This document shows positions 56,401 through 64,000 of a DNA stretch of 64,000 nucleotides, in pieces. Position 1 is the first letter of the stretch; every line of letters begins with the position of its first letter. The position numbers and the translations under genes were made by a program. Source of the stretch: Pseudopithomyces maydicus (lineage: Eukaryota; Ascomycota; Dothideomycetes; Pleosporales; Didymosphaeriaceae); contig JANTUC010000003.1 in the NCBI GenBank assembly GCA_026873275.1, positions 1,860,001-1,924,000 on the forward strand. The letters are read 5' to 3'. The notes under the pieces were generated by a model. It did not search any database, had not been told where the DNA came from, and saw nothing but the letters and a program-made list of their open reading frames with translations.

Positions 56401-58631
56401 GTTCCTCTAAAGAAGATATGCGACCAATGGCCCCTTGGTTCCGTGGTTTCACTGGGAGTACCGAGGAGCTGCCGAACGATCGCTACAAATTTACTGGAAC
56501 TATCCGGGAGACTGGCGACAATGAATTGGAAATCACGGAATTACCTGTGCGCTATTGGTCACAAGATTTCAAAGAGAAGCTTGAAGATATCATCAAAGCG
56601 GAGAAGGTTCCGTCTATTATTAAGGACTATGTGGACTACAACACCCCGGATAAGGTTCATTTCATCATCAAGATGGAGGACAAGCACATGCAGGCTGCCC
56701 GAGCTAAAGGATTTGAGGAGACTTTCAAGCTCTCTTCAACAATGGCAACATCGAATCTTGTTGCTTTTGACTCACAGGGTCGCATTCACAAATATGCCAC
56801 CGTGCTTGATATCATGGAAGAGTTTTATCATATTCGCCTGCGATATTATGAGAAGCGCAAAGCGCACCAGCTTGCAGAATTGAATCGGGAGCTGACAAAG
56901 ATGACTAACCAAGCTCGCTTTATTCAAATGATCATTGATGGCAAACTTGTTGTATCGAAAAAGAAAAAGGTTGTCCTCGTTGAGGAGTTGAAGAAGCTTG
57001 GGTTCACTCCGTTCCCCAAGGTTGCAGATGCCAAAAAAGCCGGTGAATCGGAGGATGCACAGAACGACGAGGATGATCTTGAGCATGACGGTGGCGTCGG
57101 TACGGGCGATTATGATTACCTGCTTGGTGTAAGTATTATCATATCATTAAAAACGAACCGTGGCTAACGCAATGCAGATGGCTATCTGGTCCCTCACGCA
57201 GGAGCGTGTGGAGAAGCTTCAAAGACAGATTGGCGACAAAGAAGACGAGATCGATGCTCTTCAAAAGCTGACACCGAAAGACCTTTGGACGCGTGACCTC
57301 GATGAATTCGTCACAGAATGGAACACACAGCTTGAAGACGAGGGCAAGCGTAGAAAAAAGATCGCGAACTTGGGTCGTCGCGACTCTCGTAAACTTGGCA
57401 TCGGTGCCAAAGGTGGGAAGGGAAGTAAACGAAAGAAGAAGGGTGCAGACTCTGATTCTGACTCGGACGAGTTTTCTGATTATGGACCTGCTAAGAAGAA
57501 GGCCAAGCCGAAGACCGGAGGTCTTCTTAGTTACCTTAAACAGGACCCAGATGAGGCAGCCAGAAAGCCAGAACCAACGAAACCGTCTACTACAAAGCAG
57601 ACAGGATTGCTTGGATACCTGAAGAAACCTTCGCCATCTTCGGCACAAGATGCTATGGACATTGATGAGCCATCGACGGTCCCTGCAGCAACATTGAACC
57701 GAAGTCGACCAACTGCAAAAACAAGTCTACAAAGACTATACCTACTCCCGTAGATTCGGACTCCGACTCCGATGTTTTCGCAGTTGTTGCTAAGGAAGCT
57801 AGCAAGAAAAAGCCCACGCCGAGCGTTACAAACGGTCGGGCTGCTCGAGGGACGACTAAAAAGACAACTAATTACGCAGTGGATAAGGACAGCGACAGTG
57901 ATGCAATGAGCGACGATGACTTTGACGTGAGCACAATGGTGAAGACTATTGGTGCCAGTGGCAACGATCGTCCCCTGTTTTCTGCTCATGCTGCACGTAC
58001 CAGCAGCGCTCGTCCTACCGGCATCACGAACGGCACATCCAAGTCGGCCAGCCGTGCTAAGCCATTCGACTCTGATGATGACATGGATGAGACCAACTAC
58101 GAGGCCCTTGCGCAAGGTTCGCCCGAGAAACCTGCGGCCCGTGATTTGGATGAGGCTATGGACCTGGATGACTCGGATGATGACATGCTTCTCAGCATTA
58201 AGAAGAAAGTGCCCATCAAACCTGTCCCAAAAGCTAAAGCCGCTGCAAAGTCCAAGGGTCCGACTACTTCCACAGTCGTGGCGAAAAAGACCACACAGCT
58301 CAGCCCTGCTGCAAAGGCATATGCTGCTCGCCAGGGCAAGACAAAAGATCTGGCGCCGTCCAAGCTTACGGGAGCCAAAGGAAAAAAGACCATCGCAATT
58401 GACCCAGACTCGGACGACGATGATAACAACGAGGACCGGCTGGTCAATGACATCCTGTCTGATGATGATGACGATGTGGATGGGTCAATAATAGCACAGC
58501 CTAAGAAGGCTCCTACTACACGACCGGGTCGAAGGGCAGCAGCACAACCGGCGAAATATGTCGTCAGTGACGACGACGACGAAGATGATGACGAGCCTAG
58601 TGAGGCGAGCTTCGACGATGATAGCGAGTGA
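53413..58631 (+). CDS. TOP2: DNA topoisomerase II (two homopolymer frameshifts)
   Basis: ATP-dependent type IIA enzyme that passes one duplex through another and is essential for chromosome segregation. ATG 53413 lies in an ideal context (GCCGCCACCATGG). The single intron is 57129-57177 (49 bp, branch GGCTAAC). Two breaks, in T7 at 55554-55560 and A5 at 57717-57721, each need one extra base. Repaired, the protein is about 1,723 residues, somewhat longer than usual because of its tails. Residues 1-150 are basic, Ala/Pro/Lys-rich and AT-hook-like (SRGRPPKDP). GHKL ATPase motifs: EILVNAADN (about 209) and GGRNGYGAKL (about 282). TOPRIM: LTEGDSAA (about 583) and DQDHDGSHI (about 660). The catalytic tyrosine is about residue 919 (ARYIYT, codon 56166-56168). 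The C-terminal 480 residues are alternating acidic and lysine-rich, as in fungal enzymes. The breaks are probably assembly errors. Confidence 0.95.
57129..57177 (+). other. TOP2 intron
   Basis: GTAAGT donor, GGCTAAC branch and GCAG acceptor. It joins YDYLLG to MAIWSLTQER, both conserved in topoisomerase II. Confidence 0.9.
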
Positions 58632-59374
58632 TGCTGGCATGGGAAATGGGAGTTTGGGTTGAAAGGAAATACCCAGGCACGGTGCTGGGGGCGTTATGGT
58701 GGCGAATATAGACATGTTAGCGATGGGCTTTCTCATTTCTTCACTTTTCTCTCTCTGATCTTCCCTCTTGCGCTTTCCCTTCGTCGCGTTTTAACGCCAT
58801 GTAACAGAATTAACCATAGTCCAATCGAGCTGTCCATTGGAAGGCGTTGGGCATGTTACTATTAAAGGCTCGCCCGCAGTGCGCACAAATCCATGTGATT
58901 CTCTCACTCTACAGCTAAATATTTTATCGTACAGAGCGCGAAATTGCGTTATAAGGGCGAGAAGGGTGAAGTCAGAGGGGGTGGAAGGGGAAGGTAGGTA
59001 GAAGGTGCGAGGTGGTGTACTTTTCGTGTTCGGAACTCGTAGGGCGTATCGAGGCATGTATTATGCACTCCACGGATTTGCACGGCACAACGGGTTAGGA
59101 ACGATGGAGCAGGGCTGGAGGTGGGCGGGAGGTGCGGACTAGCGACGGCTGCCAACGCATCACGGCAGGCATTGACCCGTAGGCGCGGACGTGCAGCATG
59201 TACAGCATCATGTATCGTGCCCTCTGTCACCGCCTCTGGGCTGCTTAAAGGCAGAATAAGCGCACGAAGCCGCACTGCACTCACGCCTGGACCGCCCTTC
59301 TCGCGCAACCCCACCGCGGCAACACATGTTCGGTAATGATGCCAGCAGCGACTGATTCATGACTACATGCTGAG
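58632..59374. other. intergenic between TOP2 and the next gene
   Basis: 3' region of TOP2 and promoter of the 59,375 gene. No other feature seen. Confidence 0.5.
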
Positions 59375-60100
59375 ATGGATGCGGCTCCGAATTGTGCCAT
59401 TTGCAATGCACCCGCCTATCCAGAATGCCCTTGCGAGTCCGAGCGGCTGCAGATTGCGGTCAAACAGGCCGAGCACCGTGCCATGGAGGAGAAGCTGGCC
59501 GAGATACGGTGAGCTATGTCCGTCTTGCTGCTTTCTTTGTGTAATTCACTCACTGTGCACAGCGACTGGGTGATATCGCATGCGCGTCAGCACATTCTGA
59601 ACCAGTTCGAACGCCTCACATCGACGCGCAAAGCCCAGCACTCGGCTTACCTGGGCACCCTCCCCAACTACAGCGTCTACATGCAATACTCAGGCCACCC
59701 GCCCATTCACCCCGCCTACATCGAGAACCTCCAGCGCCAGATCGCCGAAGCCCATGCCGAGCTCAAGCGGGGCATCGATGCCGACTGGCGCGCCTCCGTG
59801 CTCCGCTACCCAGACGTGCTCGACTACTTCTACGGCCTGGTCCAACTGAGGATTCCGGACGAGACACACCCGCGCGTCGTGGAGCCTCCGTTCGCCGCTG
59901 CCGGCTATGCAGATAAGGGTTTTGTGGGCCATGTGACCAAGGAGAAGAAGAAGAAGCGGCGGGACAGCTCCTTGGGTTACAGAGAAGAGGCACCTATGCA
60001 CGCAGTTCTGGGACGCCTGAGGGGCCCTCCCGCCGCGCCCACGCCCCCCATTGGAGGGGGATATCCTCGTCCGCCCCCAATGTATCCTGGGAGCTACTGA
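59375..60100 (+). CDS. conserved Pezizomycotina protein with N-terminal Cys cluster
   Basis: The model is 59375-59508 and 59563-60100, with a 54-bp intron (GTGAGC...CACAG). The split codon restores IRDWVISHARQHILNQF. It encodes 223 residues. The start MDAAPNCAICNAPAYPECPC holds four to five cysteines that could bind one zinc. Helical segments follow (SERLQIAVKQAEHRAMEEKL) with PNYSVYMQYSGHPPIHPAY and RYPDVLDYFYGLVQL, which look conserved. The tail is basic (KEKKKKRRDSS), then Pro/Gly-rich. I recognise it as a conserved fungal hypothetical without a known function. Confidence 0.8.
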
Positions 60101-60559
60101 TGTAGCACACGACTTTGACGACTGCATACACAGGCGTCCCATGGAGTGTCATGCATGGCACGGAGTTTGGCGTTGGTTCTTGTATCGTACCGCCTCCAAG
60201 GCTTTTCTCTTTTCACGTGTTTCTTTTCGCATAGTCAGCCAACATTGCAAACAACATCATCAACATCACCATCGTTATTTTCTTCTTCTCCTTCTTCTTC
60301 TTCGGGCAGTCTGACGCATGGCACACCCGCGTGAACACTGAACGTGAAAAAAACGACCATCGACTGGAAGGCGCCCGCGGGCGGCGCTACGTCACGTCTG
60401 CTTAGCGCAACGCCAAGATTCCTGTCTGGAGTAATTGTGATGCTGGGACTATCTAACTGACGACGTACACTGCGTACATTACTTACGCGCGCTGTGACCG
60501 CCATATCGTTCCTCACTTGTTCCTTACACCCTCATTCGCTGCCTGCGTTCTCCACTGTC
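60101..60559. other. intergenic
   Basis: Contains a CT-rich microsatellite-like stretch (about 60,255-60,305). No gene seen. Confidence 0.5.
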
Positions 60560-61171
60560 ATGGATAAGAAGTCCGGTGCCTACGGTGGCTCCGGAGGTGG
60601 CGGCGACACCGACTTTCGAAAAACCTACGACCGCGAGAAATACGCCGCCCTTGCAAAGGAACGCGAAGAGCGCGAGCGCGCCGAAGGCAAAGCCCGTTAT
60701 GAAGCGAAACAGGAAGGCCGCTCCTACCGCCGCCGCGCTGCCACGCCCGAAGACCTCAAAATGACCGAAGCACGTACCGCCCGCGTTGACGTCGCCTCTC
60801 TTGTTGGTAAAACCATGCTGGTTCCCGCTGGCTCGGGTGTTGGAAAGCGTGGGAAATCAGCCGGTTTCTACTGCGAGCCGTGCGACATCACGTTGAGGGA
60901 CAGTCCGAGCTGGATCGAGCATCTGAACAGCAAGCAACATTTGAGCAATACAGGCCAGAGTATCGAGGTCAAGAAGGCGACACTAGAGGATGTGAGGGAG
61001 AGGCTGAGGTATCTAAACAGAAAACGAAAGGAAGCAATGGTGAAGGAAGAGGTGGATTTGGACAGACGGCTGCATCAGAGGAAAGAAGAGGAAGAGAGAG
61101 AAAGGGAAGAGAAGCGCCAGAAACGGAACGATAGGAGGCGAGCAAAAAAGGACGAGTGGGAGGGGTTTTGA
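60560..61171 (+). CDS. SNU23: U4/U6.U5 tri-snRNP component SNU23 / ZMAT2 homologue
   Basis: A 203-residue intronless frame; the start is ATG 60560 (MDKKSGAYGG). Residues 14-60 match the family N-terminus: FRKTYDREKYAALAKERE, then a charged helix, followed by RAATPEDLKMTEAR and VASLVGKTMLVP. A matrin-type U1-like zinc finger lies at about residues 107-132: C-x2-C with H-x5-H (FYCEPCDITLRDSPSWIEHL and NSKQHLSN). The C-terminus is a long basic/acidic coiled coil (EERLRYLNRKRKEAM region to RRRAKKDEWEGF). SNU23 joins the spliceosomal B complex near the 5' splice site/U6 helix. Length and order fit the family. Confidence 0.93.
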   Translation: MDKKSGAYGGSGGGGDTDFRKTYDREKYAALAKEREERERAEGKARYEAKQEGRSYRRRAATPEDLKMTEARTARVDVASLVGKTMLVPAGSGVGKRGKSAGFYCEPCDITLRDSPSWIEHLNSKQHLSNTGQSIEVKKATLEDVRERLRYLNRKRKEAMVKEEVDLDRRLHQRKEEEEREREEKRQKRNDRRRAKKDEWEGF

Positions 61172-61772
61172 ACCCAGTGTCAGCCCCCTCCTTGAACTTA
61201 CTTTTCCGTGGTTGAGTCCATCACGGACCGTCGTGATCACACCGTTGCCCGAAGACCTGCGCAATTGTGATACAGGCGCAGAGAGTGACGGTTTGGCTTT
61301 TGGTTTGGATTTTGAAGACACCCATCTATCAAATTTCGGCACCCGTCGTCTTTGTCAAAACATTCCAAACAGTGCCCGACAGACCTGCCACGGATGTTGA
61401 TATCCTGTTATACTTAGAATGCTGGGTTCATCCAACTAGCCTAGAACAAACCACGCGCGATTCTGGCCCAACACTGGTTTGCTGATAAATACTCGAATAC
61501 CCATTGCAGGTGGGGAAGCCAATAGAAAATGGCCTAAAGATGCCGCTTCCGAGTTATGTAAGCCAACACAGTTGCATGGATAAAAGCAGCAAGATCCGCG
61601 CCATCTTTCTCTGATGCATTTCATACAAAAGGAACCTTGGTCTAGAGCAAGTTCGAAGACTGTACGTCTCTCTGCCTGCATTTCGTTCGCATGAGGACCT
61701 AACAGCTTAGGAACACCAACACCATCACCAACAACGACGACAATAACAATAAGCCAAGCCAAACTCTCGTAT
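61172..61772. other. intergenic
   Basis: 3' region of SNU23 and promoter of the GST gene, with a CAACACCAACACCATCACC-type leader just upstream of the GST start. No other gene supported. Confidence 0.5.
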
Positions 61773-62676
61773 ATGCCCTACGCCAACATGGCCATCATAG
61801 ATTCAACTTCGCCGAAGATTACCCTGTATACTAACCATGGATGTCCGTTCGCGCATCGTGCCCATGTTGTTATCAAGGAGTTAGGTTTGGAGTATGAGCA
61901 GGTCATCATTGATCTTACAAAACCCAGAGAGCCTTGGTACCTTGAAATCAATCCAGTGAGTCTCCCGACTCTGTTATGGCTTCCTCGCTCGTAGTGCTGT
62001 ATCCGTTCCATTGTAAGAGAGCATTAATGATGTCGTGGATGGATCTATCCCGAGTACCCTATGCTGTTCCGCGTCACAAGCTATCCATAAATCATTCCTC
62101 AACTAATCTCCAATCCTATTGCAGCGTGGTCTAGTTCCCGCCATGGACTTTAATGGGCATATAATCACAGAATCCGCCATCGTCTGTCAATTTCTGGCTG
62201 ACGCCTACCCGTCGCATCTTCTACCCCCAACGGACTCGATGGAAAACGCCCTGAAACGTGCCCGTATCAACTTTTTCACCGACACATGGATTACTAAAGT
62301 AGGAATGTTTTGGATGAAAATCGCAATGGAAGATTCTGAGAAAGAACAGGAAAAGCTCGCAGATGAGTTGGTCAGTACGGTTAAGAAGGAAATTGATCCA
62401 TTACTCGGTGACGCGGCGCCGTTCTTTGGGGGCAGCTCCAAGTTGACCTTTGCAGAGGCCCTTGTGGCCCCTATGATCATCCGATTATATGTTTTTGCAA
62501 ATAATGGGCTGCTGCCAAAGTCGATCATTGATGGGCTTGATGGACTTGGTAACTTCTCCAAATGGGCTGCTGGGGTCGTCAAGCAAGAAAGTGTGACTTA
62601 TATCTGGGACGAGGAACGCATCGTACAGCAGACCAGGACAAGGCTCGCTCAGTTTAAGGTGAAAGTGGCGCGTTAG
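61773..62676 (+). CDS. glutathione S-transferase (omega/GTT-like)
   Basis: The model is 61773-61955 and 62125-62676, with a 169-bp intron (GTGAGT...TGCAG). It encodes about 244 residues. The thioredoxin-like N-domain has the CPF motif of omega-type enzymes (TNHGCPFAHRAHVVIKELG), where the cysteine is the likely catalytic residue. It continues PREPWYLEINP|RGLVPAMDFNGHIITES, where the Pro (cis-Pro position) and ES bind glutathione. The helical C-domain follows (ARINFFTDTWITK; FFGGSSKLTFAEALVAPMIIR). A second ATG at 61788 has a good context and would remove five residues. It acts in detoxification or deglutathionylation in the cytosol. The substrate is not predictable. Confidence 0.92.
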
Positions 62677-63010
62677 AGGTGTGCAAACACGCCTATCATA
62701 CGGAAGGGCATTGATTATTATATGGTTTCCTCGCTCTTTGTTGTCTACGCTCGAAAATATCTTTTCACATCGTTACTGTATAATACGATGAAGTTGCTGT
62801 TATAAACGACCGATCCTGTCAATGTTCCCTTCGTTAGGCAGAACCACAAAAGATCGGGACCCGTGTTTAAGATCCTGCTCCAGAAACACCCAATTCCCAA
62901 GACACATCAAAACACAACATGAATGAGTGTTTGGGAAAAACATCACACAAATGAAAGTCGATGCTGCTGAAGTTGTGACAAGGGTTTGCACCTCTCAGGT
63001 CGCATTCCAC
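62677..63010. other. intergenic between convergent genes
   Basis: The GST gene and the APSES gene point toward each other. No other feature seen. Confidence 0.5.
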
Positions 63011-64000
63011 TTAGTGTCGCGATGCTCGCCGTACCTTTTTTGATTTCGAGCGCACTTGGTCAACTTCTGTGAGCTGCATCAAAACCTTTGCCACTTTCAT
63101 GGTGGTGGGACTGTTTGTCAATTTACTTGAGCCAGGATCGTTGGTTGAAGGTGGACTCGAGGCCGCACTGCTAGGCACGTTCGGGCCCCCAGTAGCAGAA
63201 CAGTCACTTGAAATATCTGAATGGGTTCTTTTTGCAAGTATTGACCGATTATATGCAGGGGGTAGTGACGTTGGTCGTATATCCAAGTAGACACCGTGTT
63301 CCAGCAAATGTTGGCGGAGATGGGGGAGTCTGTCAACTGTCCGATCAGACGTTGGAGAATAAGCTCTTGGCGATGATGACGGTGAAATCGATTCATCGAC
63401 GGATCTTCGCGAAGGCAAAAAGGTTGAGCCGCGTGGCGATACTTGTGGGGAGACACTAAGCCCTTCGATATGATCATTGCCCGTATAATAACCACTTTCC
63501 TCGGAATTTCTTGAGAAGTACGCCGGAGGCTTCCATGGTGACCCTCGATCCGGCAACCGTGATATATCTGCAGCTACTGACTCCCCAGGTATGCATTTTT
63601 GTACTCAGCCCCTTCCCTTTTGAAGCGGTTGGTCTCCGCTGTACATGCTTGTACAATTTTAGGATCGACGAGGAACTTGCCGTATCTGGGATCGTCCGGA
63701 TGGTAACATATATCAGGAAAGTTGTACCCAAACACGGGTGTAAGAGCCCAGCGTATGTGCCAGCAAAATGTTGCAGCAATGGCTTTGGCTGCTTGATAGG
63801 GCATCCAATACCCTGAGGTGGTAAGTGATATATCGTATATACGGATAAAGCACTAACCCTGGCCTATCAATGCTCCTCCAGTTATACTATAGCTAATTTC
63901 CTTCAGGCCCGGATTCTCTCTCAAGGCTTTCGCTGGTATAGTCTAGGGAAGTCAGTGATATGGAACCAGAAAAAACGTGCATACCAACTTTCGAATGCTT
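63011..64000 (-). CDS. APSES-type (KilA-N-like) DNA-binding transcription factor, 5' end outside window, one frameshift
   Basis: The minus-strand model is 64000-63985, 63942-63858 and 63812-63011, with introns of 41 and 44 bp. The DNA-binding domain reads ISYSITGGALIGQGYWMP then YQAAKAIAATFCWHIRWAL and TPVFGYNFPDICYHPDDPRY, the pattern of fungal APSES regulators related to Xbp1. The frame breaks at a T5 run (63596-63600). One extra base joins it to a Ser/Pro-rich tail (GESVAADISRLPDRGSPW ... KVAKVLMQLTEVDQV) ending KKVRRASRH at 63011. About 295 residues are visible and the N-terminus is missing. APSES proteins control cell cycle, morphogenesis and sporulation. The exact orthologue is not settled. 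Confidence 0.83.

Noticed and set aside
1..64000. tRNA, rRNA or other structured RNA genes.
   Set aside because: I saw no cloverleaf or rRNA signature by eye. A tRNA scan would be needed to exclude one.

Overview
The window is from a filamentous ascomycete. Introns are short (about 41-170 bp) with GT...AG ends and CTAAC/CTGAC-like branch sites. There are fungal Zn2Cys6 and APSES regulators, and a 28 kb block with the signature of repeat-induced point mutation (RIP). The class is probably Dothideomycetes, but this is inferred from general gene style and the species is not identified.

Region 1 (1-23,960) has normal base composition and sparse genes. It looks like an accessory compartment. From left to right it holds: a truncated Zn2Cys6 regulator; a BTB-type protein; a disrupted conserved fungal gene; an inverted duplication of a secreted Cys-rich/coiled-coil gene that flanks a six-exon secreted protein with about 76 Gly-Pro-X (collagen-like) triplets; a JmjC-type dioxygenase-like gene with two frameshifts; and an intact five-exon DUF3435 tyrosine recombinase. 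The recombinase belongs to the family that includes Starship 'captains'. Its 5' end faces the junction at about 23,960 and it is transcribed away from it, as expected if the junction is the 5' edge of a giant mobile element running leftward out of the window.

Region 2 (about 23,961-51,800) is extremely AT-rich and depleted in CA/TG dinucleotides. It is a graveyard of nested, mutated transposons. An old minus-strand Ty3/gypsy element (Gypsy-2) is split by a younger plus-strand gypsy chromovirus (Gypsy-1, 25,677-33,068; 622-bp LTRs; target duplication TATTT). Other contents are a Tc1/mariner DDE remnant, a minus-strand Ty1/copia element (41,504-49,154; 196-bp LTRs; target duplication ATTAT), an inverted fragment of the same copia family, a solo Gypsy-1-family LTR (50,198-50,830; target duplication CTTTT) and a foldback element at 51,280-51,678. 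Gypsy-2 is cut off inside its chromodomain exactly at the junction next to the recombinase.

Region 3 (51,800-64,000) is ordinary core genome: a Zn2Cys6 regulator divergent from DNA topoisomerase II, a conserved Pezizomycotina protein, the spliceosomal SNU23/ZMAT2 homologue, a glutathione S-transferase and an APSES-type regulator running off the right edge.

Seven reading-frame breaks, two of them in the essential TOP2 gene, are each repaired by one extra base in a homopolymer. The simplest explanation is homopolymer under-calling in the assembly rather than gene decay.
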